Positions 41,663-49,970 of a stretch of DNA of 64,000 nt are shown piece after piece. Location of the stretch: NCBI RefSeq assembly GCF_019916085.1, contig NZ_CP049834.1:2184501-2248500 (forward strand). The letters run 5' to 3'. Origin of the DNA: Aquirufa lenticrescens. Its GTDB lineage: Bacteria > Bacteroidota > Bacteroidia > Cytophagales > Spirosomataceae. The position numbers were made by a program, and so were the translations under genes. Position 1 is the stretch's first letter; each line of letters begins with the position of its first letter. The notes beneath the pieces were generated by a model. The model had not been told where the DNA came from. It worked only from the letters and a program-made list of their open reading frames with translations, and ran no database searches.

Positions 41663-43648
41663 ATGTCTAAAATTTTGAATTTGATAGATCCCTTAATCGC
41701 TGATGGAAATCAGTATGCCTCATCGCTTTATGCGTATGAGAGACGCAGCACGATTCCAGTACAAATAGGTGACCTCTATTTAGGATCAGACTTTCCTATT
41801 CGGATTCAGTCGATGACTACGGTGGATACGATGGATACGTTGGGATCCATTGAGCAATCCATTCGAATGATCGATGCAGGTTGTGAATTAGTTCGCATTA
41901 CGGCTCCATCTGTAAAAGAGGCCCAAAATCTCGAGAATATTCGTAAAGGATTGCGCGAACGTGGATATACCACGCCTTTAGTTGCTGACATTCACTTCAC
42001 ACCAAATGCAGCTGAATTAGCGGCCAGAATCGTGGAGAAAGTCCGCATTAATCCAGGTAATTATGCGGACAAAAAGCGCTTTGAAACAATTGATTATACC
42101 GATGCTTCTTATGCATCAGAACTAGACCGTATTCGGGATAAATTCCTTCCATTGGTTAAAATTTGTAAGGAATATGGAACTGCGATGCGTATTGGGACAA
42201 ACCACGGTTCGCTTTCAGATCGCATACTAAGTCGTTACGGGGATACGCCTCATGGAATGGTTGAATCTGCTTTGGAATTCTTACGCATATGTGAGGATGA
42301 AAACTATTTCAACATCGTTCTTTCGATGAAATCGTCGAATACTCAGGTGATGGTGGAAGCCTATCGCTTATTGAGTAAAAAGTTGAAGGATGGCGGATTT
42401 AAGGCCTATCCAATGCACTTAGGGGTAACTGAAGCCGGTGATGGTGAAGATGGCCGTATTAAATCGGCTGTGGGTATAGGTACTTTATTAGAAGATGGAT
42501 TAGGAGATACTATACGCGTTTCATTGACTGAAGATCCGGAATTTGAGATTCCAGTGGCACAAGACTTAGTCCGTCGGTATGATACGCGAGCAACGTCTCT
42601 GGATCCTATATCCCTATTTTCTGGCGATTCTGTAACTTTTGACTCCCCTATTCATCCTTTTGCGTATTCGCGAAGAAAGACTTCAGAAATTTTTTCGATT
42701 GGTGGACACCAAGTGCCTCGCGTAATCGCTGATTTCTCAACAAGGTCTAACATAACGATTGCCGATCTGAAGGCCATAGGCCATTTCTATTTGCCTGAAC
42801 CGGATAAATGGGCGATGAATGATTTAGGAGCTGATTTTATTTATACAGGCCAGCAGTCACTCGATTTTATGTTGCCTAATGGCTTACGTCAAATTCAGGA
42901 TGCTTCGGTTTGGACTCCTTCAGAATACGTTTATCCATTATTTGATTATGCAGCCTATCAAAATGCGACGAATAAGCACACCACATTGAATTTCGTTCAA
43001 GTGGACGCTGCAGAATTAACGGCAGGTGCTGATGTGTTTGATTCTACTTGCGTCATTCTTTTAAGTTCTACTAATGCGCATCAGATGCCGGCTATTCGCC
43101 GTGCCTTCTTCCATTTGATCGAAAAGGGTATGACGAATCCAGTCATTATTCATTTAAATTATACTTCTGTTTCTGATGATCAATTCCAATTGTTCGCTCC
43201 AACGGATGGAGGAGCCTTGTTTATTGATGGTTTAGGGGATGGATTAATGTTAAGTTTGAAACACTCGAAGAATAAAGAAGCGTTGTGTAATTCGACGAAT
43301 TTTGGGACACTTCAAGCGAGTAGGATGCGAATTTCTAAAACGGAATATATTTCTTGTCCGTCTTGTGGTCGCACCTTATTTGACTTGCAAGAAACGACGG
43401 CAATGATTCGCCAAAAAACAGATCACCTAAAAGGCATCAAGATTGGAATTATGGGTTGCATCGTGAATGGCCCGGGAGAAATGGCGGATGCAGATTATGG
43501 ATATGTAGGGATTGGAAAAGATAAAATTGCGCTCTATAAAGGGCAAGAAGTAGTGAAAAAGTCAGTTCCTGCCGTTTCTGCGGTGGATGAATTGATCACC
43601 TTAATAAAAGAAAATGGGGACTGGCGTGAGCCGTCTGTAAACGACTAG
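41663..43648 (+). CDS. ispG: (E)-4-hydroxy-3-methylbut-2-enyl-diphosphate synthase IspG, long form
   Basis: 661 aa from ATG 41663. An in-frame TTG at 41645 is rejected because it is part of the promoter -7 box. The TIM-barrel part is at about 20-300 (VQIGDLYLGSDFPIRIQSMTT, VADIHFTPNAAELAA, VRINPGNYADKKRF). A large inserted domain of about 250 residues follows, as in chloroplast, chlamydial and Bacteroidota IspG. The C-terminal Fe-S domain has CPSCGRTLFD and GIMGCIVNGPGEMADADYGYVG. It is the penultimate enzyme of the MEP isoprenoid pathway. A 62-aa gene follows after 3 bases. Confidence 0.95.
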   Translation: MSKILNLIDPLIADGNQYASSLYAYERRSTIPVQIGDLYLGSDFPIRIQSMTTVDTMDTLGSIEQSIRMIDAGCELVRITAPSVKEAQNLENIRKGLRERGYTTPLVADIHFTPNAAELAARIVEKVRINPGNYADKKRFETIDYTDASYASELDRIRDKFLPLVKICKEYGTAMRIGTNHGSLSDRILSRYGDTPHGMVESALEFLRICEDENYFNIVLSMKSSNTQVMVEAYRLLSKKLKDGGFKAYPMHLGVTEAGDGEDGRIKSAVGIGTLLEDGLGDTIRVSLTEDPEFEIPVAQDLVRRYDTRATSLDPISLFSGDSVTFDSPIHPFAYSRRKTSEIFSIGGHQVPRVIADFSTRSNITIADLKAIGHFYLPEPDKWAMNDLGADFIYTGQQSLDFMLPNGLRQIQDASVWTPSEYVYPLFDYAAYQNATNKHTTLNFVQVDAAELTAGADVFDSTCVILLSSTNAHQMPAIRRAFFHLIEKGMTNPVIIHLNYTSVSDDQFQLFAPTDGGALFIDGLGDGLMLSLKHSKNKEALCNSTNFGTLQASRMRISKTEYISCPSCGRTLFDLQETTAMIRQKTDHLKGIKIGIMGCIVNGPGEMADADYGYVGIGKDKIALYKGQEVVKKSVPAVSAVDELITLIKENGDWREPSVND

Positions 43649-43651
43649 ACT

Positions 43652-43840
43652 ATGAGCAGATTAAGAGAACAGTTTAAGGTGGGTGAAGTTTTTACGTATT
43701 TTATTCGTGTCTTCCAAAAACCCAAACCAGGCGCTCCCGCGAATTTTAATATCCGTGCGATGCACACGATTAACAAGATTTCGATCTTGATGTTTATCGT
43801 TTGTTTGATTGTAATGACCTACCGCGCGTTTATTCGTTAG
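43652..43840 (+). CDS. Small conserved single-helix membrane protein (DUF6728-like)
   Basis: 62 aa, ATG 3 bases after the ispG stop. A soluble N-terminus (LREQFKVGEVFTYFIRVFQKPKPGAPANFNIRAMHTINKIS) is followed by one membrane helix (ILMFIVCLIVMTYRAF). It resembles small Bacteroidota proteins of the DUF6728 type, recalled with moderate certainty. The function is unknown. Its stop directly abuts the convergent thioredoxin-like gene. Confidence 0.7.
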   Translation: MSRLREQFKVGEVFTYFIRVFQKPKPGAPANFNIRAMHTINKISILMFIVCLIVMTYRAFIR

Positions 43841-44875
43841 TTATTTCGTTCCATACAGGCACCAATTGGACTTTGCTTTTTTCAAAGCTGCGGCGTCCTT
43901 TGTTTTGCCTTTGACATAATCACATAAGAATTGATTCTCTTTAGGTCCTAAAGCGCCCGGCATGGAATTAATTAGTTCATCGATTACCTTCATCGCTTGA
44001 GAAGCTTTTCGTTGCTTGAAAAGCATATCCGATTCGACCATCCAGGTTCTTCGAACGATACTAGAACGATCTAATCCAGTTTTAGCCATCTGAACTTTCA
44101 ATTTTGAAATACCCGAATCGCCTAACTGCGTAGCTCGTGAGCTGGTTAAGGTAATTTGGAATATATTCTCATAAATCATACGCACCACGGATGGGTCAAA
44201 AATGGAATTATAGTAATTCAAATTGCGAATGAAATAATCAAATAAGCGATTATCGTGGCTCATTAAGGCTACTTGCATTAAATTGAAAGTAGATTGCGAA
44301 CTGTATTGCACCGGCTTTAATAAAGCGATGTAGGCATTCATGGCCTTGATATTCGATAGCGTGTCACCGGTGATTCGTGCATACTCAGCGTAGTTCAATA
44401 ACATACCTGGATTCTTTTCTCCTGCAGCTAAACGTTTAGGGAACTGCGAAGCTTGCTCAACTGGATTTGCTGCCTTTTCCCCTATTCCATTCACCATCGT
44501 CACTGTGTTCTCTTTCTCACCAAAAATCCTCGCCTGAACTATTTTCATTGATTTAGGCTCGAAGAATACAAAAGTAGGTGTGGCATTTACAATAATCCCG
44601 GCTTGTTTTAAGACCATTTGATTCGCTGGATTGCGAATATCTAATTGGTAATTGACGAAATTTTTGTTGTATACCGCTCCTACGGCTGGTTGAGTAAATA
44701 CGCCTTTAAATGAATTGCAAATGTGGCAATCTGGAGCATAAATCTCCATGAAAAGCAATTTGTTTTGCTTGATCGCTTCTGCTCGAGCTTCTTGTAAGGA
44801 GGAAGCGGTGCTGAAATTAATACCTTGTGAGGATCCTATAAAGGGTAATATCAGGAATAGGAGTATTTTTTTCAT
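43841..44875 (-). CDS. Secreted thioredoxin-fold protein with helical C-terminal domain
   Basis: 344 aa with a signal peptide (KKILLFLILPFIGSSQG). A thioredoxin-like domain spans about 20-130, with the redox motif APDCHICNSF (CxxC) and the cis-Pro in IVNATPTFVFFEP. The remaining 200 residues are helical TPR-like repeats (LLNYAEYARITGDTLSNIKAMNAYIALLK). It belongs to the thioredoxin_7/DUF255-like group in Bacteroidota. Periplasmic disulfide handling is likely. It starts 2 bases after gldC ends, so the two are co-transcribed. Confidence 0.82.
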   Translation of the reverse strand: MKKILLFLILPFIGSSQGINFSTASSLQEARAEAIKQNKLLFMEIYAPDCHICNSFKGVFTQPAVGAVYNKNFVNYQLDIRNPANQMVLKQAGIIVNATPTFVFFEPKSMKIVQARIFGEKENTVTMVNGIGEKAANPVEQASQFPKRLAAGEKNPGMLLNYAEYARITGDTLSNIKAMNAYIALLKPVQYSSQSTFNLMQVALMSHDNRLFDYFIRNLNYYNSIFDPSVVRMIYENIFQITLTSSRATQLGDSGISKLKVQMAKTGLDRSSIVRRTWMVESDMLFKQRKASQAMKVIDELINSMPGALGPKENQFLCDYVKGKTKDAAALKKAKSNWCLYGTK

Positions 44876-44877
44876 AC

Positions 44878-45231
44878 TTATTTAGCGCCTTTTTCTAACG
44901 CTACGATTTCTTTCTGTAAATGCGAAGATAACGTGCGACAGGTGGCCTCTAATTCCTGAGCGAAGAAATTATCGCCTGTGGCTTGTAACGAAGCATCTGC
45001 CACGGTTCCTACGATTTCGATGAAGAAACGTTTCATGTCTAACACTTCCATGTCTTTCGTCCAAAGTGGTAAAGTCAACGTTCCTTTGTGATAGGGATCC
45101 CAAGTGGCTACTAAAATAGCTTTTGTTTCTTCGATACCTTCGTTCGGATTATCAGTGGCTGACCAAGAGATTTGCTCAGGGATATTTTGGTCGTCTAATT
45201 GTATTTTAAAATTGATTTCAGAATGTTTCAT
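44878..45231 (-). CDS. gldC: Gliding motility protein GldC
   Basis: 117 aa. The pattern SEINFKIQLDDQNIPEQISWSATDNP, ETKAILVATWDP, LWTKDMEVLDMKRFFIEIVGTVADASLQATGD matches GldC of Flavobacterium. GldC is a small cytoplasmic protein linked to gliding motility and the type IX secretion system in Bacteroidota; its exact role is unresolved. The single-gene setting is usual. Confidence 0.9.
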   Translation of the reverse strand: MKHSEINFKIQLDDQNIPEQISWSATDNPNEGIEETKAILVATWDPYHKGTLTLPLWTKDMEVLDMKRFFIEIVGTVADASLQATGDNFFAQELEATCRTLSSHLQKEIVALEKGAK

Positions 45232-45275
45232 GGATGTAAAATTAATCGTATTTTCGTATAAATTAAGGAAAATTA

Positions 45276-46526
45276 ATGGTTAAGGCTGAAATTATTACCA
45301 TTGGGGATGAGATACTTTACGGGCAAATCCTGGATACGAACACGCAGTGGATCAGTCTTGAATTAGATAAATTAGGGATCAAAACTGTACGGAAATCATC
45401 CGTTGGTGATCAAAAATCAGAAATACTTCAGATACTTACAGAGGCCGCTAGACGGGCTGATGTTGTTTTTATAACTGGCGGATTAGGTCCTACGAAGGAT
45501 GATTTGACGAAAAAGATTCTAGCGGAGTATTTTGGCTGTGAATTAGCCATGCATCCAGTAGCCTTACAAGATGTGACCGAATTCTTCGCGAAACGGGGTC
45601 GAGAACTTTCGGATATCAATCGAGATCAAGCGTTATTACCTACAAAGGCTGAATTTATTCGCAATAGTCAAGGCACAGCTCCTGGAATGTGGTTTAATGA
45701 GAAAGGCGTTATTTGGGTTTCGATGCCAGGTGTCCCTTATGAGATGAAAAATATCATGGAGCAGGAAGTGCTTCCTCGATTAGTTAAACACTTCCAAATG
45801 CCCGTCATCTACCACAAGGTCATAAAGACGGTCGGAATAGGTGAATCTTATTTATCAGATCTGATAGAAAGCTGGGAATTACAATTGCCTGAACATATTA
45901 AATTAGCCTATTTACCCTCTATGGGTATTGTTAAATTACGTTTAACGGCTGTGGGTGAAGATTTAGCCAGATTGCAAGAGGAAGTGGAGGTAGAATTACA
46001 GAAGGTACATCCGTTGATTAAATCCTATATTTTTGGGTATGAAAAGGATGAACTGGCAGATGTGGTGGGTCGTCTATTGATTGATCAAAAAGCTACCTTG
46101 TCTGTAGCAGAAAGTTGTACTGGTGGACATTTGGCTCATCAGTTTACCCAAAACCCCGGTAGTTCAGCCTATTTCATTGGTGGAATACTCTCTTATGCTA
46201 ATCAAGTTAAAATAGATCAATTAGGGGTAGCTGAAGAGATTTTAGCTTCGCAGGGCGCCGTATCAGAAGCGGGTATTCAAGCGATGGCGCAGGGTGTCCA
46301 AAAAAGACTCAGAACTACCTATGCTTTAGCCACTTCTGGCATTGCTGGGCCAGACGGAGGAACGGAAGAAAAACCGGTAGGGACGGTTTGGATTGCTTTG
46401 GCACATCCCACAGGAGTAATTACTCGAAAATTGACTTTAGGAGGAACGCGCATGCAAAACATTTATTTAAGTTCCTTAGCTTGTGTAAATTTGTTGCGCA
46501 GATATTTATTAAACGATTTAAGCTAA
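45276..46526 (+). CDS. cinA: CinA-family nicotinamide-nucleotide amidohydrolase / competence-damage protein
   Basis: 416 aa. The N-terminal MoaB/COG1058 domain (about 1-170) has ITIGDEILYGQILDTNTQWI and FITGGLGPTKDD. The C-terminal PncC domain (about 260-410) has VAESCTGGHLAHQFTQNPGSSAYFIGGILSYAN and ATSGIAGPDGGTEEKPVGTVWIA, which includes the catalytic Ser. The two-domain length is standard. It probably deamidates NMN, with an ADP-ribose pyrophosphatase activity in the N-domain. The E2 gene follows after 4 bases. Confidence 0.94.
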   Translation: MVKAEIITIGDEILYGQILDTNTQWISLELDKLGIKTVRKSSVGDQKSEILQILTEAARRADVVFITGGLGPTKDDLTKKILAEYFGCELAMHPVALQDVTEFFAKRGRELSDINRDQALLPTKAEFIRNSQGTAPGMWFNEKGVIWVSMPGVPYEMKNIMEQEVLPRLVKHFQMPVIYHKVIKTVGIGESYLSDLIESWELQLPEHIKLAYLPSMGIVKLRLTAVGEDLARLQEEVEVELQKVHPLIKSYIFGYEKDELADVVGRLLIDQKATLSVAESCTGGHLAHQFTQNPGSSAYFIGGILSYANQVKIDQLGVAEEILASQGAVSEAGIQAMAQGVQKRLRTTYALATSGIAGPDGGTEEKPVGTVWIALAHPTGVITRKLTLGGTRMQNIYLSSLACVNLLRRYLLNDLS

Positions 46527-46530
46527 GTAT

Positions 46531-47787
46531 ATGGCCAATACAGAAGTGATTATGCCCAAAATGGGAGAAAGTATCATGGAAGCGACTGTTTTAAATTGGT
46601 TAAAACAGCCGGGAGATTACGTGGAAGCGGATGAATTTATCTTAGAAGTGGCTACGGACAAGATTGATACGGAAGTTCCCTCTCCTGTGGCGGGTTATTT
46701 GCAGAAGATTTTAGTTCCTGTGGGTTCTGTTGCTACGATAGGTAAGGCGATTTGTGTGATTGATGCGGTTTCATCAGAGACTACTTCAACCACAGACTCG
46801 TTTTCGTTAGATGAGAGTATGTCTGCTTTAATCGATTTAACGGTAGGATCCTCTGAATTAAGCACGGAAAAATCAACTAATCCTTGGATTTCTCCCTTGA
46901 TTAAGCAGATTTGTCAGTCTGAGAATGTATCCCAAAGAGAATTAAACCAACTGCCCGGTTCCGGGCTTGATGGTCGCATCACGAAGAAAGATGTGTTAAA
47001 TTACATCGCGGTTCGAAATTCGAAGCGTATGATTTCATCCGGAACCTTGAGTCAAGGGGCTGGAATGCGCCTTCCAGGTGACGAAGTAATCGAAATGGAT
47101 CGTATGCGGAAGATGATTTCCGAGCGTATGCTTGATTCAAAACGCATTGCACCCCACGTTACATCGTTCTTAGAAGCTGATGTGACCAATATGGTGAATT
47201 GGCGTGCTAAAGTGAAGCAAGATTTTCAAGATAAATACAAAGAAGCCCTAACCTTCACTCCACTCCTATTTAAAGCGACTGCGGACGCCTTGAAGGATTT
47301 TCCAGGTATGCTTATTTCCGTAGAAGGAAATTACATCGTTCAGCACGCTCAAATAAACATCGGAATGGCGGTAGCCTTACCTAATGGTAATTTAATTGTC
47401 CCTGTTATTCACGAAGTGGATAAAATGACTTTGGCAGAATTGACGCAAAAGGTGAATGATTTATCTGCTCGTGCCCGAGCGAATAAATTGAAGCCTGCTG
47501 ATTTAGAAGGTGGAACATTTACGATTTCGAATATTGGTGGATTTGGCAATTTAATGGGTACGCCTATAATTGTGCAGCCTCAGGTAGGTATTTTAGCCTT
47601 CGGGGTTATCGAAAAGAAACCAGCAGTCATTACGAACGACAAGGGCGAAGATGTAATAGCTATTCGTCAGAAGATGTTCATTTCCCATTCGTATGACCAC
47701 CGAGTGGTGGATGGTTCGCTAGGTGGAGGATTCGTGAAGCGGGTTTCGGATTACTTGGAGAAGTTTAATTTAGATTCAGATATATAA
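46531..47787 (+). CDS. 2-oxo acid dehydrogenase E2 (dihydrolipoamide acyltransferase)
   Basis: 418 aa. The lipoyl domain (1-80) has the modified Lys44 in EVATDKIDTEVPSPVAG. A linker leads to the E1/E3-binding domain (about 121-165, ISPLIKQICQSENVSQREL, then GSGLDGRITKKDVLNYI). The catalytic domain ends with SHSYDHRVVDGSLGGGFVKRV, holding the His and Asp of the active site. The lipoyl start resembles branched-chain-type E2. No E1 or E3 gene is adjacent, so the substrate (branched-chain 2-oxoacids, 2-oxoglutarate or pyruvate) stays open. Confidence 0.92.
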   Translation: MANTEVIMPKMGESIMEATVLNWLKQPGDYVEADEFILEVATDKIDTEVPSPVAGYLQKILVPVGSVATIGKAICVIDAVSSETTSTTDSFSLDESMSALIDLTVGSSELSTEKSTNPWISPLIKQICQSENVSQRELNQLPGSGLDGRITKKDVLNYIAVRNSKRMISSGTLSQGAGMRLPGDEVIEMDRMRKMISERMLDSKRIAPHVTSFLEADVTNMVNWRAKVKQDFQDKYKEALTFTPLLFKATADALKDFPGMLISVEGNYIVQHAQINIGMAVALPNGNLIVPVIHEVDKMTLAELTQKVNDLSARARANKLKPADLEGGTFTISNIGGFGNLMGTPIIVQPQVGILAFGVIEKKPAVITNDKGEDVIAIRQKMFISHSYDHRVVDGSLGGGFVKRVSDYLEKFNLDSDI

Positions 47788-47789
47788 AA

Positions 47790-47815
47790 AAAAGAGCCTC
47801 AATTGAGGCTCTTTT
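47790..47815. terminator. Bidirectional terminator between E2 and desaturase genes
   Basis: AAAAGAGCCTCAA-TTGAGGCTCTTTT is a perfect palindrome giving an 11-bp stem with a 4-base loop and T runs on both strands. Confidence 0.93.
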
Positions 47816-47835
47816 CGATTTAAAATAAATAAGTC

Positions 47836-48597
47836 TTAGAACTTAGCATCTGCCGGTTTTACATTCGGTCGGATGATTCTTAATAGCGTTAGTAATTTAA
47901 TCATCGGATAAGTCGGATCAAATTCAAACCATTTGGTAGCGAAATTAACGCGGTTCGGTAGTTTGTGGTGGTTGTTTTGGAACAACTCGCCCATCATCAC
48001 GACATCAAATATTAACGAGTTCTTAGAGTGATCATGGTTGTCATAGTTTTGGTAACCATATTTATGACCTGACCAGTTTACGATGGCGCCGTGTACAGGT
48101 CCCATTAAAAAGTGAACTGGTAACAAGAAGAAAAAGGCCCAGTGCATGTCGAAGTAAACGTATCCTACGATATATAAAGAGGCATAAGCCACTCCCCAGC
48201 CTAAACGGGAGATCCAAGAATCACCAATTTTTTCAATTGTCTTAGAAACAGGGTAATCGTGTTCGAAGCGCTCTTCTACCTTTTGCTCTCTGTTTAAAAC
48301 CGCATTGTAGATGTTTTTTGTTTTCCACATCATGGTAAATACGTTACTAGAGAACATGGGAGAGTGTGGATCTTTTTTTGTATCCGAGAATGCGTGGTGC
48401 ATTCTGTGTAAAATCGCATAGGCACGAGGGCTTAAGAAAGAAGAACCTTGTGATAAGTAAGTCAAGAAATAGAAGAATTTTTCCCAAAACTTGTTCATCA
48501 AAAACATCTTGTGAGCAGAGTAACGATGAAGGAAAAACGTTTGGCTAAACAAGGAAACATACCAATGTATGAAGAAAGCCGGAAGTACTAATTGCAT
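47836..48597 (-). CDS. Acyl-CoA/fatty acid desaturase
   Basis: 253 aa from ATG 48597 (MQLVLPAFFIHWYVSLFSQ). A longer frame from TTG 48639 is rejected because a -7 promoter box (TAACTTTG, 48624-48631) lies inside it. The three histidine boxes of the di-iron membrane desaturases are present: HRYSAH, HRMHHAF, and QNNHHKLP (a known variant of HxxHH). There are about four membrane helices. It introduces a double bond into fatty acyl chains, probably delta-9. Confidence 0.88.
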   Translation of the reverse strand: MQLVLPAFFIHWYVSLFSQTFFLHRYSAHKMFLMNKFWEKFFYFLTYLSQGSSFLSPRAYAILHRMHHAFSDTKKDPHSPMFSSNVFTMMWKTKNIYNAVLNREQKVEERFEHDYPVSKTIEKIGDSWISRLGWGVAYASLYIVGYVYFDMHWAFFFLLPVHFLMGPVHGAIVNWSGHKYGYQNYDNHDHSKNSLIFDVVMMGELFQNNHHKLPNRVNFATKWFEFDPTYPMIKLLTLLRIIRPNVKPADAKF

Positions 48598-48623
48598 AAT
48601 AGAAGATAGATTTAATGTTTTAA

Positions 48624-48631
48624 CAAAGTTA
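48624..48631 (-). promoter_or_regulatory. -7 element TAACTTTG of the desaturase gene
   Basis: A perfect TAnnTTTG on the minus strand. It predicts a transcription start near 48619 and a leader of about 20 bases before ATG 48597. No clear TTG at 19 bases upstream. Confidence 0.45.
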
Positions 48632-48680
48632 CGAAGCAAATGTTTCTAATGTAACCTGCAAATACGTTTATTAACTGATT

Positions 48681-49385
48681 TTAGTCAGAATTTAAGATGT
48701 GTAAACCGTGACAAACCGCTATTCCAGCCGTTTCCGTACGTAAAATGGACTTTCCAAGACTAAAAGGTTTCCAGTTATTATTAACTAATAATGCTGATTC
48801 CTCTGGCGTAAAGTCACCTTCTGGACCAACTAAAACGTGATATACTTGACCTTTAGAGGCGGTTTTAGCTAGCGAAGACACAGGAGGATTCGAAATAAAA
48901 GCGAATAGTTTTTCGCCTCCCTCCTTCGCTGCAACTTCTTTCAACGTATGCAAACCCGTTATTTCAGGCAAATACAAATTCTTAGATTGCTTTAAAGCGG
49001 AAATTGCCGTCTTTTCTAATCGCTGGAGTTTTATTTCTTTTCTTTCGGAATTCTTAGAAGCAAAGAAATGTATTCCATGAATGCCAAATTCACCACATTT
49101 CTCCACCATCCACTCCATTCTCTCCATTTGCTTCGTGGGAGCGACATAAAGGTGTATTTGATAAGAAGGCGAAGGCTCTGAGTCAATTACTTCTAATGGG
49201 CCAAAAGCTACTTTTTTCCCCTCTATTGAAGTAATGGCCGCACTAAATTTAGATCCACGACCGTCTAACAAGTGAATGGTCTCTCCTACTCTTAAACGCA
49301 ATACCCGTATAGCATGAAAGGATTCCTCTTCAGATAAATAAGAGGAATCCTTTGCATTGGGAGCGTAAAATACGGCTATACTCAT
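48681..49385 (-). CDS. rsmE: 16S rRNA (uracil(1498)-N3)-methyltransferase RsmE
   Basis: 234 aa. The N-terminal PUA-like part has HAIRVLRLRVGETIHLLDGRGSKF. The SPOUT domain carries PTKQMERMEWMVEKCGEFGIHGIHFF and the S-adenosylmethionine knot LVGPEGDFTPEESALL with LGKSILRTETAGIAVCHGL. Standard size. It methylates U1498 of 16S rRNA. The upstream acidic protein gene ends 3 bases before its start. Confidence 0.94.
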   Translation of the reverse strand: MSIAVFYAPNAKDSSYLSEEESFHAIRVLRLRVGETIHLLDGRGSKFSAAITSIEGKKVAFGPLEVIDSEPSPSYQIHLYVAPTKQMERMEWMVEKCGEFGIHGIHFFASKNSERKEIKLQRLEKTAISALKQSKNLYLPEITGLHTLKEVAAKEGGEKLFAFISNPPVSSLAKTASKGQVYHVLVGPEGDFTPEESALLVNNNWKPFSLGKSILRTETAGIAVCHGLHILNSD

Positions 49386-49388
49386 GTG

Positions 49389-49964
49389 TTATTCGTCTTC
49401 ATCCTCTTCCTCATCATCTGAGTTAAAGGTATAAAGTGATGGGTCAAGGCTCAGCGTGTTGCCATTAAAGTCCTGAACAAACTGAGATAACATTTCATCA
49501 TCTAAAGCGGGAACATACAAAGCTGCTTCAATGCTAACGCCATATTCGAATTCTGGATCGATTTCGATATACTCAGCTACTTTAATCTCTTCATTTTCTT
49601 CTAAATCTTCGATTACTTCTAAGATCAGCATTTCTACTTCTTCGTCTAATTCCTCGTTTGGCTCGTAGTTTTCATCACGGTTCTCTAAAGGAACATACAA
49701 GGGATATTGCTGAATGATTTCTCTTTCAGCTGCTTCGTATAATAAGCTGGAGTAATGCAATTGTAGGGTACATACAATCGCATCATAAATGACTTCTTGT
49801 TTCTCGTATTGACCCACAAATTGGATGTGAACCATTTCTCGCTCGTTTCCAGAAGGCAGGTCTTCGTCTAAAATGTAGACAAAAGAACGTTTCTCTGCTT
49901 CACATTGCTTTTTTAAGGCTGCAATTTCTGCTGGGTCAAAGCCTGGGTTTGTGTTAGTTGACAT
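49389..49964 (-). CDS. Acidic conserved protein of unknown function
   Basis: 191 aa. Not recognised. It is strongly acidic, with runs such as NEELDEEVEMLILEVIEDLEENEE and a terminal tail DDEEEDEDE. There is no signal peptide or membrane segment. The central region (MVHIQFVGQYEKQEVIYDAIVCTLQLHYSSLLYEAAERE) is predicted mixed alpha/beta. It sits between GSIII (6 bases) and rsmE (3 bases), on the same strand. Similar acidic proteins are common next to rsmE or GS in Bacteroidota (from memory, low certainty). It may be a binding or chaperone-like protein. Confidence 0.75.
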   Translation of the reverse strand: MSTNTNPGFDPAEIAALKKQCEAEKRSFVYILDEDLPSGNEREMVHIQFVGQYEKQEVIYDAIVCTLQLHYSSLLYEAAEREIIQQYPLYVPLENRDENYEPNEELDEEVEMLILEVIEDLEENEEIKVAEYIEIDPEFEYGVSIEAALYVPALDDEMLSQFVQDFNGNTLSLDPSLYTFNSDDEEEDEDE

Positions 49965-49970
49965 CTAGGA

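Noticed and set aside
48598-48639. TTG start for the desaturase giving 14 extra residues
   Set aside because: A perfect TAACTTTG box lies inside the extension, so the extra codons would not be transcribed.
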